Assembly: GCF_014649035.1 (NCBI RefSeq)
Contig: NZ_BMSG01000001.1
Location: 248,001 to 312,000 of the forward strand
Direction of reading: 5' to 3'
Length of the DNA: 64,000 nucleotides
Origin: Streptomyces sindenensis
Lineage (GTDB): Bacteria > Actinomycetota > Actinomycetes > Streptomycetales > Streptomycetaceae
Positions 37,236 to 46,122 of this stretch are shown piece by piece. The notes beneath the pieces were generated by a model. That model did no database searches. It had not been told where the DNA came from and saw only the letters and a list, made by a program, of their open reading frames with translations. The position numbers and the translations under genes were made by a program. Position 1 is the stretch's first letter, and each line of letters starts with the position of its first letter.

Positions 37236-38225
37236 TCAAGCGGAGGGGGCGTCGGCCATCCGCACCGGCAGCGGCTTCATCGCCTCGCGCAGGGCGGCCG
37301 CGAACTCCTCGAACTCGCCGCCCCGCGCCGACCCGGTCCGCATCGCCAGCGCGACTCGCCGGGTCGGCGCCGGGTCCGCGAAGTACCCGGTGGACAGGGC
37401 GTCGTTGCGGCCGGTCTCCACCGTCACCGCGGTGCGCGGCAGCAGCGTCACACCCAGCCCGCCGGCCACCAGCTGGACGAGGGTGGAGAGCCCTGCGGCG
37501 GTCGTGGTGACCGGGGCGCCCTGGGTGCGGCCGGCCTCGCGGCAGATGTCCAGGGCCTGGTCGCGCAGGCAGTGCCCCTCGTCCAGGAGCAGCAGCGGCA
37601 GTTCCCGCAGCGCGTCCCGGGGGATGTCCGCGCGCCCGCCCAGCCAGTGGTCCTGCTCCATGACCAGCACGAAGTCCTCGTCGAAGAGCGGGATCTCGGT
37701 GACGCCCGGCACCCCGAGCGGCACCGCGAGCAGCAGCAGGTCAAGGCGTCCGGCGGCGAGCCCTTCGAGGAGCGAGGAGGTCTGCTCCTCGTGGACCTGG
37801 AGGTCGAGGTCCGGGTAGCGCTCGTGGACGAGGCGGAGCACGGTGGGCAGCAGGTAGGGGGCGACGGTCGGGATCACGCCGAGCCGGAGGACTCCGGTGA
37901 ACGGGGCCCGGACCGCCTCCGCCTCCTCCATCAGCGCGGCGACGGCCTCCAGCACCACCCCGGCCCGCACCGCGAGCCGCTCCCCCGCGGGCGAGAGCAG
38001 CACCTTGCGCGTCGTACGCTCGATGAGCTGGACACCCAGTGCCTCCTCCAGGGCGGACACCGCTCCGGAGAGTGCCGGCTGACTCATCCCGATTGCTGCC
38101 GCCGCGTCCCGGAAGTGCAGATGCTCCGCCACGGCCGCGAAGGCCCGCAGCTGGGACAGGCTGGGCTGCTTGGCCGGCGACTTACCGGACTGCTTGGGAC
38201 GTATGCCCTGATTCACCTGGGTCAC
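37236..38225 (-). CDS. oxyR: LysR-type peroxide sensor OxyR
   Basis: 329 aa from GTG 38225 with GGAGGTG upstream; the frame extends further but that part overlaps ahpC. N-terminal HTH ~22-80 ('SLSQLRAFAAVAEHLHFRDA', 'IGMSQPALSGAVSALEEALG'); LysR substrate domain ~105-310. Redox cysteines Cys219 and Cys228 in 'GHCLRDQALDIC' have the same 9-residue spacing as Cys199/Cys208 of E. coli OxyR. Divergent from ahpCD, which it very probably activates under peroxide stress. Confidence 0.93.
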   Translation of the reverse strand: MTQVNQGIRPKQSGKSPAKQPSLSQLRAFAAVAEHLHFRDAAAAIGMSQPALSGAVSALEEALGVQLIERTTRKVLLSPAGERLAVRAGVVLEAVAALMEEAEAVRAPFTGVLRLGVIPTVAPYLLPTVLRLVHERYPDLDLQVHEEQTSSLLEGLAAGRLDLLLLAVPLGVPGVTEIPLFDEDFVLVMEQDHWLGGRADIPRDALRELPLLLLDEGHCLRDQALDICREAGRTQGAPVTTTAAGLSTLVQLVAGGLGVTLLPRTAVTVETGRNDALSTGYFADPAPTRRVALAMRTGSARGGEFEEFAAALREAMKPLPVRMADAPSA

Positions 38226-38227
38226 TG

Positions 38228-38264
38228 ATAGGCACCTCCGATCATCTCGACCGAGTGTAGCTAT
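38228..38264. promoter_or_regulatory. Candidate OxyR operator
   Basis: Tetranucleotides at the exact OxyR spacing ATAG-N7-CTAT-N7-ATAG-N7-CTAT: ATAG (38228), CGAT (38239), ACCG (38250), CTAT (38261); 13 of 16 positions match by eye. It sits just upstream of the oxyR start, over its ribosome site, in the oxyR-ahpC divergent region. Confidence 0.55.
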
Positions 38265-38358
38265 TTCTGTGATCAATGCACCCTGTGCCAAGGTAGGAGC
38301 CGTCCAACCCTCAGGAAGACCCTCAAAAAGGGAATTCCAGACGTTGCAAGGAGAGCGC

Positions 38359-38913
38359 GTGCTCACTGTCGGTGACAAGTTCCCCGAGTTCGACCTGACT
38401 GCTTGTGTCTCGCTGGAGAGCGGCAAGGAGTTCGAGCAGATCAACCACAAGACCTACGAGGGCAAGTGGAAGATCGTCTTCGCGTGGCCGAAGGACTTCA
38501 CCTTCGTGTGCCCCACGGAGATCGCCGCCTTCGGCAAGCTGAACGAGGAGTTCGCCGACCGCGACGCCCAGATCCTCGGCTTCTCCGGTGACTCCGAGTT
38601 CGTGCACCACGCCTGGCGCAAGGACCACCCGGACCTGACCGACCTGCCCTTCCCGATGCTGGCCGACTCGAAGCACGAGCTCATGCGTGACCTCGGCATC
38701 GAGGGCGAGGACGGCTTCGCCCAGCGCGCCGTCTTCATCGTCGACCAGAACAACGAGATCCAGTTCACGATGGTGACCGCCGGTTCCGTGGGCCGTAACC
38801 CCAAGGAGGTCCTGCGGGTCCTCGACGCCCTGCAGACCGACGAGCTGTGCCCGTGCAACTGGACCAAGGGCGAGAACACCCTCGACCCGGTCGCGCTCCT
38901 CTCGGGCGAGTGA
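38359..38913 (+). CDS. ahpC: Alkyl hydroperoxide reductase subunit C (peroxiredoxin)
   Basis: 184 aa from GTG 38359 after AAGGAGA. Reduces H2O2, alkyl hydroperoxides and peroxynitrite. Peroxidatic Cys51 in 'FTFVCPTE' with the nearby Thr and the later Arg of the family; resolving cysteines Cys164 and Cys166 in 'LCPCNW', a pattern of actinobacterial AhpC which uses AhpD as reductant. ahpD starts 12 nt downstream. Confidence 0.96.
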   Translation: MLTVGDKFPEFDLTACVSLESGKEFEQINHKTYEGKWKIVFAWPKDFTFVCPTEIAAFGKLNEEFADRDAQILGFSGDSEFVHHAWRKDHPDLTDLPFPMLADSKHELMRDLGIEGEDGFAQRAVFIVDQNNEIQFTMVTAGSVGRNPKEVLRVLDALQTDELCPCNWTKGENTLDPVALLSGE

Positions 38914-38925
38914 GCTGATACCGAC

Positions 38926-39462
38926 ATGGCTCTCGACGAACTGAAGTCCGCCATACCGGACTTCGCCAAGGACCTGAAGCTGAACCTCGGTTCGGTCATC
39001 GGCAACAGCGACCTCCCGCAGCAGCAGCTGTGGGGCACCGTGCTGGCCTGCGCGATCGCCTCGCGTTCGCCGAAGGTGCTGCGCGAGCTGGAGCCGGAGG
39101 CGAAGGCCAACCTCTCCGCCGAGGCGTACACCGCGGCGAAGTCGGCTGCCGCGATCATGGCGATGAACAACGTCTTCTACCGGACCCGGCACCTGCTGTC
39201 GGACCCGGAGTACGGCACGCTCCGCGCGGGCCTGCGGATGAACGTCATCGGCAACCCGGGCGTGGAGAAGGTCGACTTCGAGCTGTGGTCGCTCGCCGTC
39301 TCCGCGATCAACGGCTGCGGCCAGTGCCTGGACTCGCACGAGCAGGTGCTCCGCAAGGCCGGCGTGGACCGCGAGACCATCCAGGAAGCCGTCAAGATCG
39401 CTTCGGTGATCCAGGCGGTCGGTGTGACCCTCGACGCCGAGGCCGTACTCGCCGAGCAGTGA
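38926..39462 (+). CDS. ahpD: Alkyl hydroperoxidase AhpD
   Basis: 178 aa, all-helical carboxymuconolactone-decarboxylase-like fold. Catalytic '[10 protein letters not shown]' gives CxxC plus the downstream His; '[11 protein letters not shown]' and '[13 protein letters not shown]' are family segments. Passes electrons from dihydrolipoamide systems to AhpC. Same operon as ahpC, under likely OxyR control. Confidence 0.96.
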   Translation: MALDELKSAIPDFAKDLKLNLGSVIGNSDLPQQQLWGTVLACAIASRSPKVLRELEPEAKANLSAEAYTAAKSAAAIMAMNNVFYRTRHLLSDPEYGTLRAGLRMNVIGNPGVEKVDFELWSLAVSAINGCGQCLDSHEQVLRKAGVDRETIQEAVKIASVIQAVGVTLDAEAVLAEQ

Positions 39463-39491
39463 CACCGCACCACCTCTGACCCACCTGGGTA

Positions 39492-39538
39492 CGCGAAGGG
39501 CCCCGGGGACGACCGACCGTCCCCGGGGCTCTTTCGCG
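39492..39538. terminator. Hairpin terminator
   Basis: Core stem GCCCCGGGGACG (39500-39511) / CGTCCCCGGGGC (39518-39529), extended by CGCGAAGG / CTTTCGCG with a bulge. It starts with GTACGCGAAGGG, the recurring terminator motif. Shared by ahpD and the convergent permease gene. Confidence 0.85.
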
Positions 39539-39555
39539 CGTTCCGTGCCGTTCCG

Positions 39556-40944
39556 CTATTCCTGCGGCGGCCCGTTCTCCTGGGGGCGTTCGGCCGGTGC
39601 GTCCTGCGGGCCCGGTTCGAGTGGCGCGGGCGCGGGACCGGCGGGCGCCGGACTCATCGACAGGGCGGTGGCCCCGTGCTGTCCGCCGCGTTCGCCGGGC
39701 TCCCCGTACGAGCGCAGATAGCCGACCACGGTGTTGATCACGGCGACCAGCGGTACGGCGACCACCGCGCCGCCGATGCCCGCGACGAGCCCGCCGGTCG
39801 CCACCGCGAGGACCACCGCGAGCGGGTGCACCCGGACGGCGCGGCCGAGGATGAAGGGCTGCAGGATGTGGCCCTCGATCTGCTGCACCGCCAGGACCAC
39901 CACCAGCGCCCACAGCGCGGTCCACACGCCCTCGGTGACCAGGGCCACGACCACCGCGAGCGCTCCGGAGACCACGGCGCCGACGAGCGGGATGAAGGCG
40001 AACAGGAAGATGAAGACGGCCAGCGGCACCGCGAGCGGCACATGGAGGATGTAGAGGCCGAAGCCGATGAAGATGGCGTCGATCAGGGCGACGAGCACCG
40101 TGCCGCGCACGTACGCGGTCAGGGTGCGCCAGGCGCGCGGTCCGGCGCCGGCGACCCCGGGGCGGGCCGCGGCGGGCACCAGCTTGAGCGACCACTCCCA
40201 GATGCGCCGGCCGTCGTAGAGCAGGAACAGCGTGGAGAACATCGCCAGCAGCAGCCCGGTGAGGAACTCCACCATCACGGTGACGCCCTGGAGCCCGGCG
40301 GAGGTGATCTCCTCGGTGTTGGTGCCGATGGTGTCGTTGAGGTTCTTCGCGATGTCGTTGATCTGCGACTCGGTGACATGGAAGGGGCTGTCGAGCGCCC
40401 AGCGCTTCAGCTCGTCGATGCCGTCGCGGACCCGGTCGGAGAGCGTGTCGAGGTTCTCCATCACCTGCCACACCACGAACCAGCCGACGAGGCCGATGAT
40501 GACGAACCCGAGGACGGCGGTGACGGCGGTGGCGAGCCCGTGCGGCAGCCCGATCCGCTTGAGCCGGACCACGGTCGGCTGGAGCATCGCGGTGACGAGC
40601 AGGGCGGCGGCGAAGGCCAGCACCACGAGCTGGACCGCGCTGATCACCCGCATCAGCACCCAGAGCGTCCCCGCGAGGACGAGGAGGCGCCAGCCGGCCT
40701 CCGCGGCGACCCGCATGCCCCACGGGATCGCCGCCACCGGATCCGGCTTGGCGGCGACCGTGGGGGCGTAGCTGGGGGGCGCGGGCACCTGCCCGGGCTC
40801 GTCGCCTTCCGGGACGGCCGGAGCCCCGCGCACCGCGAGGGGTTCGTCGTCGTCGACGGCGCGCACCCGCCGCTCCTCCAGTCGCGCGCCCAGCTCCGTG
40901 AGTTCGGAACCGAAGCGGCCCAGCCAGCCCGGTAGTTTCGACAT
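39556..40944 (-). CDS. AI-2E family transporter (PerM-like permease)
   Basis: 462 aa from the ATG preceded by GGAAGGAAAG. Polar N-terminus ~1-70, then about eight TM segments: two after 'AEAGWRLLVLAGTLWVLMRV', two around 'LATAVTAVLGFVIIGLVGWF', a soluble stretch ~160-220, and the later block with 'YVRGTVLVALIDAIFIGFGLYIL', 'FIPLVGAVVSGALAVVVALV' and 'QQIEGHILQPFILGRAVRVHPL' (family signature). Pro/Ala-rich tail. Substrate unknown; the family name should not be read as proof of autoinducer transport. Confidence 0.88.
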   Translation of the reverse strand: MSKLPGWLGRFGSELTELGARLEERRVRAVDDDEPLAVRGAPAVPEGDEPGQVPAPPSYAPTVAAKPDPVAAIPWGMRVAAEAGWRLLVLAGTLWVLMRVISAVQLVVLAFAAALLVTAMLQPTVVRLKRIGLPHGLATAVTAVLGFVIIGLVGWFVVWQVMENLDTLSDRVRDGIDELKRWALDSPFHVTESQINDIAKNLNDTIGTNTEEITSAGLQGVTVMVEFLTGLLLAMFSTLFLLYDGRRIWEWSLKLVPAAARPGVAGAGPRAWRTLTAYVRGTVLVALIDAIFIGFGLYILHVPLAVPLAVFIFLFAFIPLVGAVVSGALAVVVALVTEGVWTALWALVVVLAVQQIEGHILQPFILGRAVRVHPLAVVLAVATGGLVAGIGGAVVAVPLVAVINTVVGYLRSYGEPGERGGQHGATALSMSPAPAGPAPAPLEPGPQDAPAERPQENGPPQE

Positions 40945-41012
40945 GCCTGCTTTCCTTCCCCCATCTTCGCCGCCCAGCGCCCTCACGGCTCGCCGGGATG
41001 CGACCGTACACG

Positions 41013-41052
41013 CGCGAGGCCCCCCACCGTCTGGACGGTGGGGGGCCTCGCG
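41013..41052. terminator. Hairpin terminator, 18-bp arms
   Basis: CGCGAGGCCCCCCACCGT (41013-41030) / complement (41035-41052), loop CTGG. Follows the transglycosylase gene on the minus strand and insulates it from the permease gene. Confidence 0.88.
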
Positions 41053-41112
41053 AGGTTGAGAGGGCGAACGGTGAACTTCTTCCGCCCGCTCCCTCTGGTG
41101 CCGGTGGCCGGC

Positions 41113-41829
41113 CTAATACCAGTTGTTGGCCTGCCAGAAGGACCAGGCGCCGCACGGGGAGCCGTAGCGGCCGTCCATGTAGCTGAGGCCCCACTTGATC
41201 TGGGTGGCCGGGTTGGTCTGCCAGTCGGCGCCGGCGGAGGCCATCTTGTGGCCCGGGAGTGCCTGCATCAGACCGTACGCCCCGGAGGACGGGTTGGTCG
41301 CGCGGTAGTTCCAGGTCGACTCGTGGTTCACGATGTTGCTGAAGCACTGGAACTGGTCGGCGGGGACCATCTGACGGGCCATCGCCTGGACCTGGGCCAC
41401 GGTGTACGAGCCCTGGGCGGCGAACGAGGAGGCGTCGCGGACGGAAGAACGGCTGGCGCGCTCGGCCTCTTCCTTCTTCTTCTCCTCCGCCAGGCGCTCG
41501 GCCTCGATCCGGTCCTCGGCCGCCTGCTTCTTGGACTTGGCGTCCTTGGCGGCCTGGATGCGGGCGGATTCCTCGGCCGACTTCTTCGCGGCGGCGTCGG
41601 CGGCGGACGCCTGGGCGTCGGCCTGCTGCGTCAGCGAAGCGGTCTGGACCTGGGCCTGCTGGCCCGCGGGGATGTCTGCGAGCAGCGTGGTGTCGGCTGC
41701 GGCCGCCTCGAAGTTGTTGTTGTCGTCGGCGGCAGGTGTGCCGCCCGCGGCAACGCCCACGACGGCGCCTACGGTGGTGACCGCGGTGGCGGATGCCACG
41801 GCGAACCCCCGGACCGAGATCCGGCTCAC
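41113..41829 (-). CDS. Secreted transglycosylase-like (SLT) protein with coiled-coil region
   Basis: 238 aa from GTG 41829, with GGAAGGA seven nt upstream; longer in-frame starts lack a signal peptide at the right place. Signal peptide ~1-34 ('VRGFAVASATAVTTVGAVVGVAAGG'). Residues ~65-130 are an Ala/Lys/Glu-rich helical, probably coiled-coil segment (KSKKQAAEDRIEAERLAEEKKKEEAE). C-terminal ~85 residues: SLT-like domain 'CFSNIVNHESTWNYRATN' with the catalytic-type Glu, 'SSGAYGLMQALPGHKM', 'QIKWGLSYMDGRYGSPCGAW', as in Streptomyces wall-lytic transglycosylases. Acts on peptidoglycan outside the cell. Confidence 0.88.
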   Translation of the reverse strand: MSRISVRGFAVASATAVTTVGAVVGVAAGGTPAADDNNNFEAAAADTTLLADIPAGQQAQVQTASLTQQADAQASAADAAAKKSAEESARIQAAKDAKSKKQAAEDRIEAERLAEEKKKEEAERASRSSVRDASSFAAQGSYTVAQVQAMARQMVPADQFQCFSNIVNHESTWNYRATNPSSGAYGLMQALPGHKMASAGADWQTNPATQIKWGLSYMDGRYGSPCGAWSFWQANNWY

Positions 41830-42162
41830 ATGGTGTCCTTCCAGCATCGCCCGCTTAGGTGACCTCGCGGGCGCGTTCGTGCCCCTGGCACTGGCCTCCC
41901 TACTGCATGGGTCACGGGAGGCACGGGCCCGGTGGGCAACCCCGGTGAGAGGGCTGCCGCGTGGTGCTCGCGGGCGGCATACGGGCGTCTCGTGTGGAGT
42001 TGTGTGGTGCGTGGCGCCTCTGGAGGTGCCCAAGTGCCGTATGCGGGGCCTGACGGAAGCAAGACTCTGCCGGACGGAGACGCGTGGAGGCAATTCTGTG
42101 TTGCGTGGGAAAGGTCACACCCCGTTTGGCCGATCGGTTTCGCGGAAATGACGGCGCAGCAC
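41830..42162. other. 5' region of transglycosylase gene (no gene recognised)
   Basis: About 330 bp between the transglycosylase start and the phoH terminator. Such genes in Streptomyces often carry a c-di-AMP riboswitch; I looked for its conserved elements and could not make a convincing match, so only a promoter/leader is implied. Confidence 0.4.
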
Positions 42163-42203
42163 GATGCCGCCCGGCTAAGCTCCTTGGCTCGCCGGGCGGC
42201 ATC
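42163..42203 (-). terminator. Hairpin terminator of the phoH-like gene
   Basis: GATGCCGCCCGGC (42163-42175) / GCCGGGCGGCATC (42191-42203), 15-nt loop; 16 nt past the stop of the minus-strand gene. Confidence 0.75.
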
Positions 42204-42218
42204 AATGGGACATGCGGG

Positions 42219-43541
42219 TCAGATGTGCCCCTCCTCCAGCATTTCGGTCACCAGCGCGGCGATCTGCGAACGCTCCGACCGCGTGAGCGTGACGTGCGCG
42301 AACAGCGGATGACCCTTCAGCTTCTCGACGACGGCGACGACTCCGTCGTAGCGGCCGACCCGGAGGTTGTCCCGCTGGGCCACGTCGTGGGTGAGCACGA
42401 CACGCGAATTCGCCCCGATTCGGGACAATACGGTCAGCAGGACGTTCCGTTCGAGCGACTGCGCCTCGTCGACGATCACGAACGCGTCGTGCAGCGAGCG
42501 GCCGCGGATGTGGGTGAGCGGCAGGACCTCCAGCATCCCGCGCCCGAGCACCTCCTCGATGACCTCGCGCCCGGCGACCGCCGAGAGCGTGTCGAAGACC
42601 GCCTGCGCCCAGGGGCTCATCTTCTCGGCCTCGCTGCCGGGGAGATAGCCGAGCTCCTGCCCGCCCACCGCGTACAGCGGGCGGAAGACCATCACCTTCT
42701 TGTGCTGCTGCCGCTCCAGCACCGCCTCCAGGCCCGCGCAGAGGGCCAGCGCCGACTTGCCGGTGCCCGCGCGTCCGCCGAGCGACACGATGCCGACGTC
42801 GCTGTCGAGGAGGAGATCGAGCGCGATCCGCTGCTCGGCGCTGCGCCCGTGGATGCCGAACGCCTCCCGGTCGCCCCGCACGAGGCGGACGTTGCCCTCG
42901 GCCGTCACCCGGCCGAGCGCCTTGCCGCGCTCGGACTGGAGCACCAGGCCGGTGTGGACGGGCAGCTCGGCAGCCTCGGGGACGTACAGCGTCTCCTCGC
43001 CGAACAGCAGGTCGATCTGTTCCCCGGCGAGGGACAGTTCGCTCATACCGGTCCAGCCGGAGTCCGTGATGGCGAGCTCGGCGCGGTACTCCTCGGCGAG
43101 GAGGCCGACGGAGGACGCCTTGATACGGAGCGGCAGGTCCTTGGAGACGACCGTGACGTCGTACCCCTCGGCCTGGAGGTTGCGTGCGACCGCGAGGATC
43201 CGTGAGTCGTTGTCCCCCAACCGGTAGCCGGCGGGCAGTATGCCGGGATCGGAGTGGTTGAGTTCGACACGGAGCGACCCGCCCAGGTCCCCGAGCGGGA
43301 TCGGGGCGTCCAGCCGGCCGTACCGGACCCGGAAGTCGTCCAGCAGGCGCAGGGCCTGGCGGGCGAAGTAGCCGAGCTCGGGATGGTGCCGTTTGGCCTC
43401 CAGCTCCGTGACCACCACGATCGGCAGCACGACTTCGTGCTCGTCGAAGCGGGCCATGGCGCCGGGGTCGGCCAGCAGGACGCTGGTGTCGAGAACGTAT
43501 GTGCGCCGGTCGGGCATGCGGCGCTTGCTGCTGTTCACCAC
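42219..43541 (-). CDS. PhoH family protein: PIN nuclease + PhoH ATPase
   Basis: About 440 aa. Start set at the GTG pair 43541/43538 (family proteins begin just before '[21 protein letters not shown]'). PIN domain ~10-140 with acidic residues in '[10 protein letters not shown]', 'VTELEAK', '[12 protein letters not shown]', 'VVSKD'. PhoH/P-loop ATPase ~245-440 with Walker A '[13 protein letters not shown]', '[20 protein letters not shown]', Walker B '[13 protein letters not shown]' and '[13 protein letters not shown]'. The PIN-PhoH fusion (PhoH2/VapC-like) is an ATP-dependent RNA helicase/RNase in mycobacteria. Confidence 0.9.
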   Translation of the reverse strand: MVNSSKRRMPDRRTYVLDTSVLLADPGAMARFDEHEVVLPIVVVTELEAKRHHPELGYFARQALRLLDDFRVRYGRLDAPIPLGDLGGSLRVELNHSDPGILPAGYRLGDNDSRILAVARNLQAEGYDVTVVSKDLPLRIKASSVGLLAEEYRAELAITDSGWTGMSELSLAGEQIDLLFGEETLYVPEAAELPVHTGLVLQSERGKALGRVTAEGNVRLVRGDREAFGIHGRSAEQRIALDLLLDSDVGIVSLGGRAGTGKSALALCAGLEAVLERQQHKKVMVFRPLYAVGGQELGYLPGSEAEKMSPWAQAVFDTLSAVAGREVIEEVLGRGMLEVLPLTHIRGRSLHDAFVIVDEAQSLERNVLLTVLSRIGANSRVVLTHDVAQRDNLRVGRYDGVVAVVEKLKGHPLFAHVTLTRSERSQIAALVTEMLEEGHI

Positions 43542-43868
43542 GGAAGGACGTACCCCCTCGGACGAGGTCGGGGAGTGCGACGGACGGTCGCGGAGCTTCC
43601 CGAAGGGAGAGGACGGACCGGGATCGGGCCCTCGTGCGCGGGCCGGACCACGGCCACCGCGTCGGCCGCACGCTGCGTACGGTCCTTCGTGTGCAAAGGG
43701 CCTCCCGGGCGAGCGGACTGGGTGCCGCTCACTTGGTGACGACATCCGCCTGGTTGATGACCGGATGTCGACCTGTCAGGGGTATTCCCTCATCGAACCG
43801 AAGCCATGCCGCTGCATATGACACGGTGTGGAGAAGTCCCGGTGGACGCGCGGTGACGCCCTTGCGGC
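43542..43868. other. Intergenic region between isoprenyl transferase and phoH-like gene (327 bp)
   Basis: No recognised gene. Contains the phoH promoter region and a short minus-strand open stretch (ending 'NQADVVTK') of uncertain meaning. An AT-richer island at about 43740-43830 is the best place for a promoter. Confidence 0.4.
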
Positions 43869-44630
43869 TCAGGCCCCGTAGCGCCGGTGGCGGGCGGCGT
43901 AGTCGCGCAGGGCGCGCAGGAAGTCGACCTTGCGGAAGGCCGGCCAGAAGACCTCGCAGAAGTAGTACTCCGAGTGGGCGCTCTGCCAGAGCATGAAGCC
44001 CGACAGACGCTGCTCGCCGCTCGTCCGGATCACCAGGTCGGGATCGGGCTGGCCGCGGGTGTAGAGGTGCTCGGAGATCAGGTCGGTGGAGACGACCTCG
44101 GCCAGGTCCTCGAAGCTGGTGCCCTTCTCGGCGTGCTCCAGGAGCAGCGAGCGCACCGCGTCCGCGATCTCCTGCCGGCCGCCGTAGCCCACGGCGACAT
44201 TGACGATTATCCCCTCGATGCCGGACGTCGCCTCCTCGGCCTCCTTGAGGACCGTCTGCGTCTCCGGCGGGAGCAGGTCGAGCGTGCCGACGTGGTGGAC
44301 GCGCCAGCGCCCGTCCGCGGCGAGGTTGCGCACGGTGTTCTCGATGATGCGGAGCAGCGGCGTCAGCTCGTGCTCGGGCCGGTCGAAGTTGTCCGTGGAG
44401 AGCATCCAGAGGGTGACGACCTCGACATCGGTCTCGTCGCACCAGCCGAGCAGCTCGGAGATCTTGTCCGCACCGGCCTGGTGGCCCTGTACGGCGGAGC
44501 CGCCGGACGCCTTGGCCCACCGCCGGTTGCCGTCGAGGATGACCCCGATGTGCTTCGGCACCTGGTCGTGGTCCAGGCGGCCTTCCACCCGGCGCGCGTA
44601 GAGCCTGTACACCAGGTCGCGGAAGTTCAC
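43869..44630 (-). CDS. Isoprenyl (cis-prenyl) transferase, UppS-like
   Basis: 253 aa from GTG 44630; upstream in-frame sequence is not homologous. Makes cis-polyprenyl diphosphates for wall and glycan carriers from IPP. Motifs: 'HIGVILDGNRRWAKASG' (catalytic Asp and diphosphate loop), 'VEVVTLWMLSTDNFDRP', and the C-terminal 'PDLVIRTSGEQRLSGFMLWQ' and 'SAHSEYYFCEVFWPAFRKVD'. Streptomyces usually have more than one copy, so whether it is the essential undecaprenyl synthase or a short-chain paralogue is undecided. Confidence 0.93.
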   Translation of the reverse strand: MNFRDLVYRLYARRVEGRLDHDQVPKHIGVILDGNRRWAKASGGSAVQGHQAGADKISELLGWCDETDVEVVTLWMLSTDNFDRPEHELTPLLRIIENTVRNLAADGRWRVHHVGTLDLLPPETQTVLKEAEEATSGIEGIIVNVAVGYGGRQEIADAVRSLLLEHAEKGTSFEDLAEVVSTDLISEHLYTRGQPDPDLVIRTSGEQRLSGFMLWQSAHSEYYFCEVFWPAFRKVDFLRALRDYAARHRRYGA

Positions 44631-44888
44631 TGTGTTCACCCTCTCGGTTCCGTACGGGCCGGGGCCCGCCCTCCCCGTCGCCGGGGGTACGGGGGCATCC
44701 CCCGCAGGGGATCGCCGCACGACCTGCGCCGCCGGCACCATCCCTCGGCGGTCCGCGCCCTTGTCAGCACGGGCCGCGCGGGCCTTCGCCGCGCCGCACA
44801 TCGGCATTCCCCGAAGGCGCCACATTACTGCGACCGGGTCACAAGGGCCCAACCCGGTCTGTCACAACTCCGTGATAAGCAGAGAAAC

Positions 44889-45938
44889 GTGACTGAATAC
44901 CTCTCCCCCGACCTGTATTACCGTGCCGCCCCCGCGCGCTACGACTCCATGGAGTACCGCCGGACCGGGCGCAGCGGCCTCAAGCTGCCCGCCCTCTCGC
45001 TGGGCCTGTGGCACAACTTCGGCGACGACCGGACGCTGGACTCCCAGCGGGCGATCCTGCGCCGCGCCTTCGACCTCGGGGTGACCCACTTCGACCTGGC
45101 CAACAACTACGGCCCGCCGCCCGGCTCGGCCGAGCTGAACTTCGGCAAGCTCTTCGCCCAGGATTTCGCCCCATACCGAGACGAACTGGTCATTTCGACC
45201 AAGGCCGGTTATCTGATGCACCCCGGCCCGTACGGCGAGTGGGGCTCCCGGAAGTATCTGCTGTCCTCGCTCGACGCGTCCCTGAAGCGGATGGGCGTGG
45301 AGTACGTCGACATCTTCTACTCGCACCGCTTCGACCCGCACACCCCGCTGGAGGAGACGATGGGGGCCCTCGCCTCCGCCGTCCAGCAGGGCAAGGCGCT
45401 GTACGTGGGCGTCTCCTCGTACAACGCGGAGCAGACCGCCGAGGCGGCCGGGCTGCTGAAGGAGATGGGCGTCCCGGCCCTGATCCACCAGCCGTCCTAC
45501 TCCATGATCAACCGCTGGATCGAGGACGACGGGCTGCTCGACACCCTGGAGGCGGCCGGAATGGGCTGCATCTCCTTCGTGCCGCTCGCCCAGGGCCTGC
45601 TCACGAACAAGTACCTGAAGGGCATCCCGGAGGGTTCGCGCGCCACCCAGGGCAAGTCCCTCGACCCGGGCCTGCTCTCCGACGAGGTGGTCCGCCGGCT
45701 CAACGGCCTCAACGACATCGCCCGGGGCCGCGGCCAGTCGCTCGCCCAGCTCGCCATCGCCTGGGTGCTGCGCGACAGCCGGATGACCTCGGCTCTGATC
45801 GGCGCGTCGAGCGTGAAGCAGCTGGAGGAGAACGTGGCGGCGCTCGCGGGCCCGGCGCTCACCGCCGAGGAGCGGGACGAGATCGACACCTTCGCCGTGG
45901 ACACGGCGGGCACGAACATCTGGGCCGGTCGCGGCTGA
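44889..45938 (+). CDS. Aldo/keto reductase (YghZ/MgrA-like)
   Basis: 349 aa from GTG 44889, divergent from the isoprenyl transferase. NADPH-dependent TIM-barrel reductase. Catalytic tetrad visible as Asp and Tyr in 'THFDLANNYGPPPGSAE', Lys in 'VISTKAGYLM', His in 'IFYSHRFDP'. Closest family by memory is the L-glyceraldehyde-3-phosphate reductase YghZ ('RYDSMEYRRTGRSGLKLPALSLGLW' start and 'LAQGLLTNKYLKGIPEGSRA'). Likely carbonyl detoxification. Confidence 0.92.
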   Translation: MTEYLSPDLYYRAAPARYDSMEYRRTGRSGLKLPALSLGLWHNFGDDRTLDSQRAILRRAFDLGVTHFDLANNYGPPPGSAELNFGKLFAQDFAPYRDELVISTKAGYLMHPGPYGEWGSRKYLLSSLDASLKRMGVEYVDIFYSHRFDPHTPLEETMGALASAVQQGKALYVGVSSYNAEQTAEAAGLLKEMGVPALIHQPSYSMINRWIEDDGLLDTLEAAGMGCISFVPLAQGLLTNKYLKGIPEGSRATQGKSLDPGLLSDEVVRRLNGLNDIARGRGQSLAQLAIAWVLRDSRMTSALIGASSVKQLEENVAALAGPALTAEERDEIDTFAVDTAGTNIWAGRG

Positions 45939-46013
45939 CGCCGGCTCAACGGGGCTCCGTCCCACAGGGGCTTCGGGTCCGCGCCGCGGGCCCGGGCGCC
46001 GGCCCCCAAAAAA

Positions 46014-46050
46014 CGGGCCGGTCCGTGGGGGGGGGATACGGACCGGCCCG
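46014..46050 (+). terminator. Hairpin terminator of aldo/keto reductase gene
   Basis: CGGGCCGGTCCGT (46014-46026) / ACGGACCGGCCCG (46038-46050), loop of nine G plus AT; preceded by a run of A on this strand. Confidence 0.8.
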
Positions 46051-46122
46051 AGGGGGGGTTTCCACCCTAACCCTTCGTAAGTGCCGACGCGCGCCACGCC
46101 ACTCCACAATTACTCTCCGAAT

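Noticed and set aside
41830-42162. c-di-AMP (ydaO) riboswitch before the transglycosylase gene
   Set aside because: Expected conserved elements could not be placed in the sequence; only the context suggested it.
43729-43868. Small ORF ending NQADVVTK upstream of the phoH-like gene
   Set aside because: Part of a long shadow frame antisense-shifted to the isoprenyl transferase; no start with a ribosome site was convincing.
43887-44888. N-terminal extension of the aldo/keto reductase frame
   Set aside because: Antisense to the isoprenyl transferase gene; the reductase family begins at the GTG at 44889.
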